This document shows, piece after piece, positions 13,734-26,679 of a DNA stretch of 64,000 nucleotides (within the stretch, counting starts at the first letter, position 1; each line of letters begins with the position of its first letter). Below the pieces are notes generated by a model, which had not been told where the DNA came from, searched no databases, and saw only the letters and a program-made list of their open reading frames with translations. The stretch is taken from assembly GCA_039096225.1 (NCBI GenBank), contig JBBPEB010000013.1, forward strand, positions 1,204,001 through 1,268,000, given 5' to 3'. Source of the DNA: Blastocystis sp. Blastoise. Taxonomy: Eukaryota > Sar > Bigyra > Opalinata > Blastocystidae. The translations under genes were made by a program, and so were the position numbers.

Positions 13734-15270
13734 ACTTAATCTATAAAGTTGATTCTTCTGATTCTGTGCATGCTAAAAAATTAGAGTGTTTTGAAAATTA
13801 CAAGCAAAATATTGATTGGTTATGTATTAAATTAAATTGTATTTTATGTTTAATAATAAATAAATAATGTATAATTTAATACGAATTCTTATTGATTTAT
13901 AGATTATAGAAAAGATTGTCATAATTTAAATACTCCAGAAAGAATTGATGACAAAAAATGTTTAAAAAGATTCATAAGTAGTAAAAAAATTCAATATTTG
14001 GATTATTTATTTATTAAGCGTATATTCTTTATAATATTATTATCATATTTTTTATAATATTTATAGCTGATTATACTATGAGTATAGAATACTTAAAATG
14101 GATATCAAATATCTTTGATGATAATAATATTATTACTATACATGCATTAAATATTAATTGTATATTATATTGTTAAATACATGATTTATATAGTATGTTT
14201 TAATGGAAAAAAAGTATTAATTGAATATTATAATATATTTGAAAATATATTGTCTAACTTAATACCTAAAGCTTCTGTTATTACAATGGAGGGTAATTAT
14301 TTATATACATTTATAATCATTATGATAATAATTATTTAATTACTTTTACTATACTTAATAGCTAGCTGTTTGTTTTTTGTAAGGCGATTAATTCAAAAAC
14401 GTTATTTTTATAATACTACTCAATTATATATACGTATATATATTATATATATATTTTTCATTCATATAATATATTTTATTCTATTTTAATATAAATATTA
14501 TAGATGATTTTGGTAAATGTTATGAAAACTTTTTTGATGTATATACTACCGACAATTTACCTCATTTAAAAGAAATCACTTTTAGTATTTATTAATAACA
14601 ATAAAATATTATATTATAAATCATATTTTATGTATATTTTTCTTATATTTTGATTCGATTTGAATTAAATATTATCTAAATCTATAGAACAATTAAGCCG
14701 TGACGAATCGTGGATATCCTTTATTCATAAATTTTATAAATGTATTAGTAATAAAAACTTTCCAATATCAACTACTATTTATTTCTCATGTATATCCATA
14801 ATAAAGATTCTATTAATATGAATTATAATAATATTTCTATAGCTTCCTTTTTTCCTGGTTATCATTATGATCCTAATACTTCTATTTTTCGATTTAAATA
14901 TGATAGTAATTATTTTATGGATACAATTAGATGTACAGGAAGTATATATATATATATATATATATAACGTATTATATATATATATATAGATGAAACCATG
15001 AATGAATATGAGATGGAAACGTTATTTGAGTGTATAATAGAAAATAAAACTCAAAATATAAGATATTTAGAAATACTTGTTTATTATGAAGAACAAATGT
15101 CAAAACTTATCAATTTTATTATTACTGGAAAATTCCCGAAATTGAAAAAGTTAACTTTATATACTTATCGTACTATTTCAGAAGAACAGAATAATGTATA
15201 TATACAACTATTGAATGATTCTTCATTTATTCAAGAAAATCATGTGAATTATACAATCAAAAAATATTAA
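11629..15270 (+). CDS. BTB-like plus LRR-like repeat protein B (many exons)
   Basis: Plus-strand gene. Exon 1 (11629..11665) encodes MSNAESQLLEDK and splices in phase 1 to the BTB-like exon: LFTFQDETQLWISKEFIEKY, SYYIDMLPFHIEKVIVFLID, LNLRDGYDIYKTL. Later exons include the segment LLNPNTEEYTLEYLRIY and NEAIYTNDYSQVEI (also in gene D), then F-P-x-L repeats (FPNVIELIF, FLPHLKELFEKN, FPKLKKLTLY) and end FIQENHVNYTIKKY at 15270. Many exons are 80-200 bp, separated by (TA)n introns. Closest paralogue is gene D by exon order and sequence. Some central exons were not individually delimited. Function unknown. Confidence 0.75.
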
Positions 15271-15754
15271 TAACTTTTGTTGTATATACTTATTTGTTAT
15301 ATCCTTAAAATTATGTTTAAATATTAATTTATTCTACTATTATTCTTTAAGTATTCATAACGTTTCTATTAATTATATATATATAAAAGTATTGTTTAAT
15401 TCAAAAAATGAAATGATAGTTATCAATTTATATATAAAAATAACTTATAATAACAAGTATATAATAATTGGATGTTTTCTTCAATTCTATGCAGTTGTTA
15501 TGACAAAGATGATTGTTTTTTATTTCTTAATTGAACATTTTTAAATAATGAGTTTTCTTGGATAAATTTAAAAGAAATAGCTTACAAAAATCTATGAATA
15601 TTCTATAAATACAATATTTAGAAACAAAACTTTTTCTAAAACAAATAAAAATATATATATAAATTACAAATATTGATAGATATATTATTTTTATATATAA
15701 ACCAATGAGAATATAAATGATTCATATAAATATATATATAACAAAGAATCATTA

Positions 15755-18700
15755 CTAATCATAATCATCAATTTGTCTATTATGATATGTTATATTTAAA
15801 TTAGGATTATATTTCTCTTTATAATTATTAATAAATGATGAATATTTTGTATAAGTATCATTATCTTATATAAATAATAATTCATTTACAATATTAAATA
15901 ATAAAAATATAAATTATAATATATATAAATATTTACCATAAAAAAGTAATGAAAGATTTCTTAAATAACAAAAATGATTATTTATAATTAAATAAATAAT
16001 ATTAGATATAACTGAAGATTCATCTATACCTATAAATAAATAATAATAAATACATTCATTATAATAATATATATATACATAAATTGAGGTCAATAATATT
16101 TTTACAATAATTTTGTTGTAATTGATTATATATATATTGATCATATAAATCATTCTCATCTTTATTCTCTTCATATTCAATTATAGAATCTTTCATACGT
16201 ATATACGTAATAGGTTTATGAAGAAAATATAAAAAAGAAGGAAAGAAATTGAATACATTGTAGGATGTTGGCTCCTCTTTATAGATTATATTAGTATTAG
16301 TAAATCATAAATAATAATAGAATAATTACTATAGTTTATGTATTTAGAATAACTAATAAAATACTATATATACTTTTTTTTATAATAATACTAAATGTAT
16401 CTAGAAAAGGAAGAGAGAAAGAAGAATTCAATGTGAATCCCTCAATAAACTCAAGAAAACTGGATAATTCAAAATGATCTATATAAATATCTATAAATAA
16501 AATAATAATAATAAATATACGTCCATAATTAAATTTTAAAGATATTAAATTTCTAAGTTTTTCATTTTTAAAGAAATGTGTTAAACTATTTAATATCTTT
16601 TTTTTACCATCACCAACTATATATATATTATAACTACTACTATTTAGCAGATATAAATGTACTTAGGTCTAATGATAAATGCTGAATATTTGACCAAAAA
16701 GGCAGACTAATATATTTTTCGGTTAAAAATATACTATTTCTAACAAAGTGACCTATATATATTCATATATAATTATACATTATATATATACCATCAATTT
16801 TGAATTCTTTAATATTATCAGAGAATAAAGAAAAAAATTGATAGATTATATCATTTAATGTATGTATATCGGATTCATAAAGTTGTTCTAATTTCTTTTC
16901 AATATTTTCATAATCATTAAATTTATTCATATCATAGATTTCCGAGTCATCTGATTCCTCTAATTCTTCTTCAATGTTCATATGAAAAACTATATTATTA
17001 TAATAATATGCATTCTATGATAATTATATAATTTATAACATAGTTATATTTTTAATTATATAAAAATATAATTTAATATATATATAAAATAAATATTAAT
17101 ACTATATTATAAAGAATACTTATAGTTAAAGAAGTAACAGTATTATAATTTCCTTTACACAGAAAAGAAAAGTATTTATTGATGAATTCAACAACATCAT
17201 ATTCTTTATTATATAGATCACACACTAAATAGTATATATATAAAGGATATTAAAATATATGATATTATATAAAAAGATACAGTCTATTGTTAATTTTTGT
17301 AATTCTTGATAATTCATATTCATATATATATTCTCAAGAGACTCTAATTCTTCGTAAGAAATAGAATTAATTCCTATTATATATATAAAGAATAATATAA
17401 ATATATATACATTGAGAGATATTAAATATTTCTAATGAAGAATATAGTGAATCTTTTAAGAATAATAGCAAAGGTGGTATTTCTAATTGTAATAAGAACT
17501 TCAATTTATAAACTATATATATATTATAATATATATATATTCATATATACAATTAATTTTTATATTTTTGAGTTGCTTACATATAGGTAAATTTAATATA
17601 TAGAATAATATATCATTAGATTCAAAATCTCTTTCACTATATATAAATTATTTATAAATATTATATATATACTATAATATTGGATGATGTCGATCAATTA
17701 CTATAAATAAATATATTATTATAAATTATATATATATATATTATACTTTCATTATCATCAACAAATATAAAATAATATAACGAATGTATTATTTCGTCAT
17801 CAATCGGTGAATCCATCTTCTTTTTCTTTATCATTTCTTCATTATATTCACGGGAATAATCAGATAACGATTCTATATATATATCTGGTTTCTCTTCTTC
17901 TTTCTCATTTCTTATTTCTTCATCAATATCTATATCAATAATTTCATCATGAATTTCTTCTTTTTCTTCTTCTTCTTCAATACTCTCATTATCCCCGTGA
18001 TTATTCATAGGATATATATGAACTTGACCTTCTTCTATCTTTTTTTTTTTTCTATTTCTGGATGTTCATCTTTATATATAATAAGTTTCAGGATAATACT
18101 TTTCATAATATTGACGTTTATATTCCTTATATAATGGTATATAATGAATATCAGTTGACTTAATTTGTATATATTTCTTTAATGGATAATAACAAGCTAG
18201 ATATATATATATAATAAATTTATAAATATAAGAGAATATACCTTCGATAACATAACGTTTTATTTTTGGAAATAATTCATGTAAATTGGAGGGATATATA
18301 TATTCATAAGGAATTCTATCATCAAAATCATCTATATATATTTATTATATATATTATAATATATATATACAATCTAAAATGACGTCTATAACATTAAAAT
18401 AATCAAATAAATAAGAATGTTGAAGAAATAACTTGTTTCTTTCCTCAGTAAATACATCTAAATAATAATTAATAAAATGTAAATAATAACTGAAATATAT
18501 AATATTAACAAACCTTTTAGAGTCACACGAATAAACTTCCTAGAATAGCATTTTATCTCACTATCTACTTCACAATTATTTTCTTCAATAAATGTCAAGA
18601 ATAATTTTACGAGGAAATCAGTAATCTTCATTTGGTAATCAATCGATTCATATCCTAAAAAATGAATTAAAGTTTCGCTCAAATCAATAAGTTCCTGAAA

Positions 18701-18997
18701 TGAGAATGAATCAAGAGGAACAGAATTACACATGACATCCACTAATTTATCAATAGATAAAAATGGAGAATCGATATAATAGGCCCCTTCATCTTCCAAA
18801 TAACTTTCAGAACTCGTATATGCTTTATATAACATAGAATTTTGATAATTCTTCAAAAACGACAATGGAATACTTATTTTCCTCTCATCTTGGAAAATAA
18901 AGTTTATATGTGATATCTCATCACTTTTAGCACTCAGTAGGCCTAGATTATCGCACTTTCGTTTCTTATGTACATATAAATGTGTTTCTTGGGACAT
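15755..18997 (-). CDS. BTB-like plus LRR-like repeat protein C (many exons)
   Basis: Minus-strand gene, ATG at 18997 (MSQETHLYVHKKRKC; an upstream TTG was ignored), TAG at 15755-15757. The BTB-like exon reads INFIFQDERKISIPLSFLKN, GAYYIDSPFLSIDKLVD, SFSFQELIDLSETL. An insert at 17.7-18.0 kb has the conserved motif DIDEEIRNEKEEEKPDIYIE followed by SDYSREYNEE, shared with A and E. Further exons hold LRR-like repeats and an acidic stretch (EELEESDDSEIYDMN, about 16.95 kb). The last exon ends NITYHNRQIDDYD. Head to head with gene D. Exon borders in the 3' half are approximate. Confidence 0.74.
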
Positions 18998-19340
18998 TTT
19001 CAAAGTACTAATAGATATATTTATATATTTCTGATATATATATGATACATAAAACAGAATTATTACAGATATTCTAGTATTTGCTTCAAAAAGAAGAATA
19101 AGAAAAAAAATAATTTATTTTTTTACTGTTAAAGAGGAAAGATTCCGTGATTATAAGCAGAAAACTAGATTCTAGTTTAAAAAAAGTGTTCTTGTTTTAT
19201 TTTATAAGTTTAATAAGTTGCTCTTTGTTTATTTTATAAATTTATCAAGTATAATTATTGTACATGTTGAAAATTATATTTGAAAATACTTTTTTTTCAA
19301 TATTTTGTAATTCCATTGTTAACATTGTTTATTTAGAATC
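18998..19340. promoter_or_regulatory. Shared divergent promoter region of genes C and D
   Basis: 343 bp between opposed start codons; AT-rich with poly-T tracts. No specific element recognised. Confidence 0.5.
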
Positions 19341-21040
19341 ATGTCAACAACTGAAACTAGTCTAAGCGAAGATAAATGTATTTAAATTTAATTAAGAAAT
19401 ATTTATTTTCTTTTAGATTTGTTTACGTTTCAAGATGAGATGCAATTATGGATTTCTAGAGAATTTATTGAGAAATATCCTCAATCTACCTTTTATGATA
19501 TTATTAAACACTCTGATAGATACGATGATGGTAGTTATTATATAGATATTCCTTATTCTCCTATGAATAAAGTGATTGATTTGTTGATGGATGATAGTAT
19601 AGATATATTTTCATTAAATCTACGAGATAGTTATGATATATATAAAATACTTTATGGATACTCAGTTACTATTGATAATGAAATAAAGATTGGTTTATTA
19701 TTTCATATTAAAGATCTATTTCAAAATTATTTAAAGGAAAATAATTATATTGTACATGAATGCTATTGTGAAGATAATTCATTATATATTCCTATGGAAT
19801 TATTTAGTTCAAAAAGTAGAAGAATGTGTATAAAAGGTAATTGTATATTATTATATACACATTAAATATTAAAAAATATAAAGGATTATTTACTCCACAA
19901 CGAAAAGAAGAATTACTATATTACTGGCTTCTAATTAAAATGATGAATATTACTGATGTTTGTATTGAATGTATGTATATATATATATATTATATAAAAG
20001 CTAATATTTTATATATCTAGATTCATATGCATCAAATATTCCATTAGAATATATATGTCCATCGTGTATTAAAGATATATTTCCTTCTTTGGAAGAATTA
20101 ACAATAACTGGTAAATATAGAACTTTATTACATGTATATTATAATGTACATAGTAACTACAGATTATAAGAAAACTCATAAATTATTAAATCCAAATAGT
20201 GAGGAATATATAATGGAATATATTTGTTTATTTGCAAATGATATTGATACAATAGATAATCCTAAAAAATATAAATATTACTCAGATTTGGCCATAACAA
20301 TATATAATAAGATTTCTAATGTAGATCTAAATAATATATATTATTCCCCTGATTTAATATCTTCTTATATTTGGGAAAAAGCAATGAATCAATTACCTAA
20401 ATTATATAAATATGTAGTTAATGAAGCTATATATACAAATGATTATTCACAAGTACAAATAGCAAAGACTATTGATGAAAATACCATAAAGGATCAAATT
20501 ATAATATTATATGATAGTATATACTAATATAAAAGCATTTTGTTTATAATAATTATATATATAGAGAATAAAAACATTAGAAAACTATGGTATATCTTTG
20601 CTTTTTTACATATATGATTTATGATATATTTATATAAATATATATTAAATAGTATTTATGAAGTATCTTCTAAATGGGGTATATCTCAATTATTGAATCT
20701 TTCTTCATATTTTTCTATTTCACAAATCGAGATGAGCAATTGTAAATGACTATATATATTTATGAATATATATAATATACTTAATCATTTATTGTTAGAT
20801 GATTTTTCTGAATATAATGCAATAATTTTTATAAAACTATTAGAAGAAGGTATTTTTGATTCTTTAACTACATTAAGTGTTGGATGGGGTATTTATATAT
20901 ATATAATATTATTATTCAATAATATTTTTTTATTATAGTTAAAAAATTGACGGTAAATAAAAATAAAAATCTATTCAATAGAATTATGACAACTCATGTA
21001 TTTCCTAATGTTACTGAACTCATCTATGATGATTGTTATG

Positions 21041-21105
<65 letters not shown>

Positions 21106-23252
21106 ATCTTTCAAATTATCTTCAATAAAGAAAGAACATTTCCCCAAACTACATATTTTAAATTATAATGTTGAAATAAGTAAATCTATTTTATTTATAT
21201 ATTTAGCATAATTTTTATACTAGGTATTGAAAATTTTGTTTCTTTATTTCCTACGAATGTAGTATCAATGATTGATACAATAAAAGTTGAAGACATTAAT
21301 TTCAATCAAAAGGAAAGAATCATCTTTCTTTTAGATAATTTAGTTTTTAATCATTCAATCCATATTGATGGAATTGGTATTTTTAATAATATTACTATTA
21401 TTATTACTATAATTATTATTATATATATATATATATATATAATTATCTATATGATTAATTATATTTCTTTTTCTAATATAGATAAGCTTATTTATTATTT
21501 TCCACATTTAAAAGAGCTATTAGAGAAAAATCTGATTGTCTTTGATCAACTTTATAGTAATTAATATTTTTATACTTATTTTTACAAAATATTATTATAT
21601 ATATATATCTTATAAAGTTAATTCTTCTTGTATTGTAAATATTAAAAAATTAGACGATTTTAAAAATTATACACAAAATATTGATCGTTTAGATATTTCA
21701 TTCAAAAGTATGTATTTTTATTTAATGAGAATGTAGTGTATCTATAATACTTGTACTAATTATTATTTATAGATTATATATTGCGTAAGGATTTAAATGT
21801 TTTAAATGAATTTGATACAAGAAAATCTTTAGAAAGATTTTTAAAGAGTAATATATTAGAACATTTGAATTATTTAAATATTTCAGGTATATATATATAT
21901 ATTATTATGTTTTATATAATATGTTTCTAGTTGATGAGAATATAAGTATAGAACGTTTGAAATGGATATCAAGTCTTTTTAATAACAATAATTTTAAAAC
22001 CATTCATTGTTTATATTTTGATTGTATATCACTTACTATTATAAAACATATGAAAATATATATATATTTATATAGTAAATTCTATCTCAAAAGACTCATC
22101 ATCTGAGTATTTAATTGCATATGAAAATATAATAAAAAAATTAATTCCAGAGGCTTCTATTGTTACAATAGCGCGTATCAATATATATATATTGTTATCA
22201 ATAATTCGTTGATTCATTTTATCTTTATTCATAGATTGTACTATGACTTTTATAAACCAATTAATTCTCAAAGGTTGTTTCCATTATACAAAACAATTAA
22301 TTATTGGTATATACTAATATATTTATTATATACATATAATTTCTTTGATAATATTACATTATATATGTCATTCTCTTATTATATTAACGTCATTCTAGAA
22401 ATAAAGGATATAATAGATGAAAACTTTTTTGAAATATATACAAAAGATAATTTCCATGAATTAGAATCTATAGAGTTTCGTATATATATTAATAATAATA
22501 TTCAATTATAAATAGCAAATTATGTAATATATAAACATTTTTATAATATAAATTATTCTAATGAATCTATATAATAAATATCTATAGGTAATGATTGGGA
22601 TATAGAATTATGGTTATTTTTTATTCAAAAATTATGTAAATATATTCATAATAATAGTTTTCCATCATCAACTATAATTCGATTTAGTAGTATGTTTATA
22701 AGAATTATTATATTCATATAATTAAACTATAACTATATAGATACACTTGTTTCTAATGTATGCTTCACTTATCATCCTAATACTTCTATTCTTCGATGTA
22801 AATATGACAGCCATTCATTTTTAGATACAATTGTTGGTAATAAAGGTATATATATGTTTAACTATCATATGATATATTTATATTTAGACAAAATGATAAG
22901 TAGATATGAAATAGAAACATTATTTGATTGTATAAATGAAAATATAACTCAAAACATTAGATATATAACAATATGTATATATATATAATAATTATTAATA
23001 TAAATTTTTGTTGTTATAGATATTTGTGATGATACACAATTAGCAAAACTCATCAATTTTATAACTATTAGAAAATTTCCTAAATTGAAAATGTTCATTT
23101 TTCAGATCAGTATGTATATAGTTATTTATATTAAATGTTATATAGGTTATGATATTTCAACTGAACAAATTACTATATATAAACAACAATTAAAGGATTC
23201 GTCATTTATTCAGGAGAATCATGTAAATTATGAATTTGAAAAAACATTATAA
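19341..23252 (+). CDS. BTB-like plus LRR-like repeat protein D (many exons)
   Basis: Plus-strand paralogue of gene B. Exon 1 (starting at 19341) encodes MSTTETSLSEDK and is followed by a short GTATTT...TTTTAG intron and the BTB-like exon LFTFQDEMQLWISREFIEKY, SYYIDIPYSPMNKVIDLLMD, LNLRDSYDIYKILYG. Next come LLNPNSEEYIMEYICLF, NEAIYTNDYSQVQI, and repeats FPSLEELTITG, FPNVTELIYDD, FPHLKELLEKN. The end is FIQENHVNYEFEKTL. An intron at about 21.05-21.10 kb contains a (TA)n run of some 58 bases. High similarity to B through the whole exon chain indicates duplication of the complete gene. Confidence 0.76.
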
Positions 23253-24460
23253 TTTTCTTTACGATTATCTTTTATGTTTCTCTTTGCTATTATATTTAAT
23301 AATCTATTTTTATTATCTATTATCATTTCTAAGATTTTTATAGGTAATTACTATTTTATTTTAAAGCATTTGAAAAAATATTGCTTATGTATTTATTATT
23401 AATACATTTTTATGTTGTACTCACTCAGCATTTACTTTAAATATATATTCGAAATTATTATTATTATTACTATTATTATATGCTATTCTGAAATATAGAT
23501 AACTAAAAGTAATTCATAAACATTAGTTGCTATGTAAACGTTGATATGTTAAAAAGTAGTGATTCTAGTGAGTCACAATTATTTGGATATATATAAAAAA
23601 TAATGAAAATAGTATTATATTTCATATTTTGTTTATCACTTTATTGACTTTATTGTATACACTTTTGTTTATGTTTTTAAAATAATTATATAGCAAGTGT
23701 TATAAAGATGGTATTATTCATAGAGATTACTGAATAAAATGTTCAAATTTTTAATATAATTTTATAAATAATTTTTAATATATATGCTTTTATCGAAATA
23801 TAGATGTATTTATGTATTCAAAATTATGAAATAATATATATTACTATTAAATCTTTGACATAGCTTAAAGTTTTCAAACGCTATAACAAAAATGCATTTA
23901 TAGAATATAATTAGTGTATTCAAGAAGCATGATTTGAACTACTGTGTTTTATTCTTATTATTATTATATATATTTTTATAACTAATTTTAAATATAGAAT
24001 AATAATCAAAAATTACGAAATAAATATGCTTATAATAATATTATACTTATTAATATGATATATTTATTCATTTGTTGTAACATATTTAAAAAAATATAGA
24101 TTTCTTTTAAGATGAATATAATATTGAATAAAAGATCAGAAATATTCATTATTAATCCATATATAGATAACATAGTATCAATAGCAATAGTGATTATGAT
24201 TTGGATAGCTTAATCAATTATTGTATAAAATACTATGAATAAAATAATGTGAAATAGAAATGAAAGAGTAAGAAGAAGGAGATAGAAAATAAAGGAGAGA
24301 TTTTTGCATCTAAAGCTATAGAAGAGATTTTATTTGAGTAATAGAAACATATCATATAAATATGATATAAAAATAAATAATAATATATTAAATTCAGTCA
24401 GAAATCAGGAATGATTACATAAAAAATAAAAGTTATTCAACACTAGATAAGTAATAATTA

Positions 24461-24505
<45 letters not shown>

Positions 24506-24868
24506 ATATAAATAAAAATAAAAATGTATATGTTTAAAATAAGAGATTTATTAATCATAATGAAAAATAAGCAAGAAGTATTAATTCGTTAGGCATATTA
24601 TCCTGTTTCTAGTATCTTCTAAATTTTCAATTAATATTCAATCATCATTTTAAAGTAACTAATCAACTGAAGATCCATAATGAACTTTTTATTTTTAGAT
24701 ATTCTTAGCAGATTTTTTAGATCATATTGAGTATTAATTGTTGTATATAATGTTAATCATTACATATGAATGATAAGCGAATAATAAAGAAATAAAAAAA
24801 AAATTTTGAAAAAAGTAAAAATAAACAAGGGAAACAACAATATATATTTAATTAGCATTATTTCATTA
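23253..24868. other. Gene-free gap, mostly AT-rich
   Basis: 1.6 kb without a supportable complete gene. It contains a (TA)n run at about 24463-24503 and a possible relict exon at 23547, listed separately. Confidence 0.55.
23547..23598 (+). pseudogene. Possible relict first exon of a B/D-type gene
   Basis: An ATG-led stretch translating to LKSSDSSESQLFG resembles exon 1 of gene B (AESQLLEDK) at the nucleotide level over about 20 bases, but no donor or BTB exon follows. This fits a decayed extra copy of the family. The match is short and could be chance. Confidence 0.3.
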
Positions 24869-26332
24869 ATGGTGAAAGAAAAGGTGTTATTTGATATTGA
24901 TAAATTCAATAGATTGAATGAGGATATCAATGTATATGAAGAATTGATGAAAGATGTAGTTAATGTTTTCTCAGCTGTAATGAATCTTGGTATACATTCT
25001 GGAATATCGATTAATAGACTTATTAAGCATATTGGAGATGATTGTATTGAAAAGGAAGGCGAAAGAAATGAATTTGAAAAGAAATGTGTTTATGAAAGAA
25101 AGAATAATGAAGATATGAATGTTAATATGGATGATAATGATGATAATGACATGGATTTGATACGATTTACCAATAATGGTCCTGTTTTTCAAATATCGAA
25201 ATCTGTTTTAAATACTTTAAAAGGTTCTTTTATTGATGATCAACGTGAAGAAGAAAAAAGAACGAATGATGGAGCTGCATTTCTTGATTATAGAGGTAAT
25301 GATATTTTTATTTATTATTTATTAGATTATTTGAATGGAAAGAAATTAGATTTTAATTCTTTTTCTTATGAAGAACAATTAGAAATATTAGATTTATTTG
25401 AATTTTGTGGATTAATAATTCCTTTAGAATTAATAGATTGTAGAGAAAGAAGAGATCGAAAAATGAAGAAATATGAAGAAGGAGAAGAAGTAGAATTGAT
25501 TATAAATGAAAATAAGAATGATAATATTAAAGAATATTTAGTAAAGAATGGATTATGGAATGCTTATGTTAAGAATTATGATAATGGATTTATTAATTAT
25601 AATCCTATTGATAATAGTTTATATATGAATAAGAAATATGAATGTATTGAATATATTACTGAATATGTGAATAATGGAACTATAGATATAGAAGAAGAAA
25701 AGTTAAGTGATATTAATAAAGAATTATTAGAGAAAGAAATGGTTGAATTATTTGGTGAAAAAGGAAGAGAAGTTGTGAAAGAAGCAATGATTCCTTTCAA
25801 ATGTTTTAAAGGTACGAAAATACTTATAAATAAAGTGATGGAAACTCCTTTAGTAAATTGGCTTGGTAAAGAAAAGAAATGGAAATTATTATTTAGAGCA
25901 AGTGAGCATGATTATAAAGCAAGTGAATTCCATAGATTGTGTGATAATAAAGGAGAAACAGTTACTATAATTAAACATATAGGTCATAATAATCATATTA
26001 ATATATTTGGAGGATATACTAATCAAAGTTGGGATTGTTCAGGTTCAAAAAACTATTCAAGTGAATTTCTCTTTACATTAAGTAATGAACATGGTATTCA
26101 ACCTACTCAATATGATCATGTTTATAGTTATGGTATATATTGCAATTCTTCTTATGGTCCCACATTTGGAGGTGGTCATGATATCCATATATCGAATCAA
26201 TGTCATAATAATACTAGTTCATACAGTAATCCTTACTCCTATTCTCAAAAGAATACTTCTCAAGGAAGTACTTTATTTGCTAATATGAGTAACTTCACAG
26301 TTGAAGATTATGAAGTATGGGGACGAATATAA
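24869..26332 (+). CDS. BTB(T1-like)-TLDc protein 3, intronless
   Basis: Single open frame of 487 aa. The ATG at 24869 aligns with the MVKEKVLFDIDKFNRL start of paralogue 1; a longer in-frame upstream extension lacks an ATG. BTB domain near residues 100-170 (LIRFTNNGPVFQISKSVLNT), charged middle, TLDc from about 325 (PLVNWLGKEKKWKLLFRASE, IFGGYTNQSW, NSSYGPTFGGGHDIHISNQC, FTVEDYEVWGRI). It is nearly identical to the 2464 gene across the first two thirds, but the C-terminal intron is missing exactly. Complete intron absence in an intron-rich family suggests a retrocopy or precise intron loss. No poly-A tract or target duplication was identified. Confidence 0.9.
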   Translation: MVKEKVLFDIDKFNRLNEDINVYEELMKDVVNVFSAVMNLGIHSGISINRLIKHIGDDCIEKEGERNEFEKKCVYERKNNEDMNVNMDDNDDNDMDLIRFTNNGPVFQISKSVLNTLKGSFIDDQREEEKRTNDGAAFLDYRGNDIFIYYLLDYLNGKKLDFNSFSYEEQLEILDLFEFCGLIIPLELIDCRERRDRKMKKYEEGEEVELIINENKNDNIKEYLVKNGLWNAYVKNYDNGFINYNPIDNSLYMNKKYECIEYITEYVNNGTIDIEEEKLSDINKELLEKEMVELFGEKGREVVKEAMIPFKCFKGTKILINKVMETPLVNWLGKEKKWKLLFRASEHDYKASEFHRLCDNKGETVTIIKHIGHNNHINIFGGYTNQSWDCSGSKNYSSEFLFTLSNEHGIQPTQYDHVYSYGIYCNSSYGPTFGGGHDIHISNQCHNNTSSYSNPYSYSQKNTSQGSTLFANMSNFTVEDYEVWGRI

Positions 26333-26679
26333 AAGAATCATAACTAGTATTATTATATAAATGTCATTATTATAATATTTATTATGTATTTCATTATTAT
26401 TTTATTTGATTTTATTAGTCTCGGTATCATTACAATAGATATTTATATATGAATTATGTTTTTATATAATACACTATCAATTATATATATGCTTAAATGA
26501 TTATTTTCATTTTGTTATGCTATTAACCATACATTTTTATTCTTAGTATTTCGTTTTTCAAAAATAATATAAGAATTCAACAATAATAAAAATAATTTGA
26601 AAACACAAAGAATAATTATAATAAATATTTCATATAACTATAAAACTATAAAAACTTAATAATTATTGTTAAAAAAGAT

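Noticed and set aside
4006-26332. Ciliate-type genetic code as explanation for the AT-rich, stop-rich frames
   Set aside because: TAA, TAG and TGA are each used as terminal stops at family-conserved C termini, and exon frames close with GT-AG introns.
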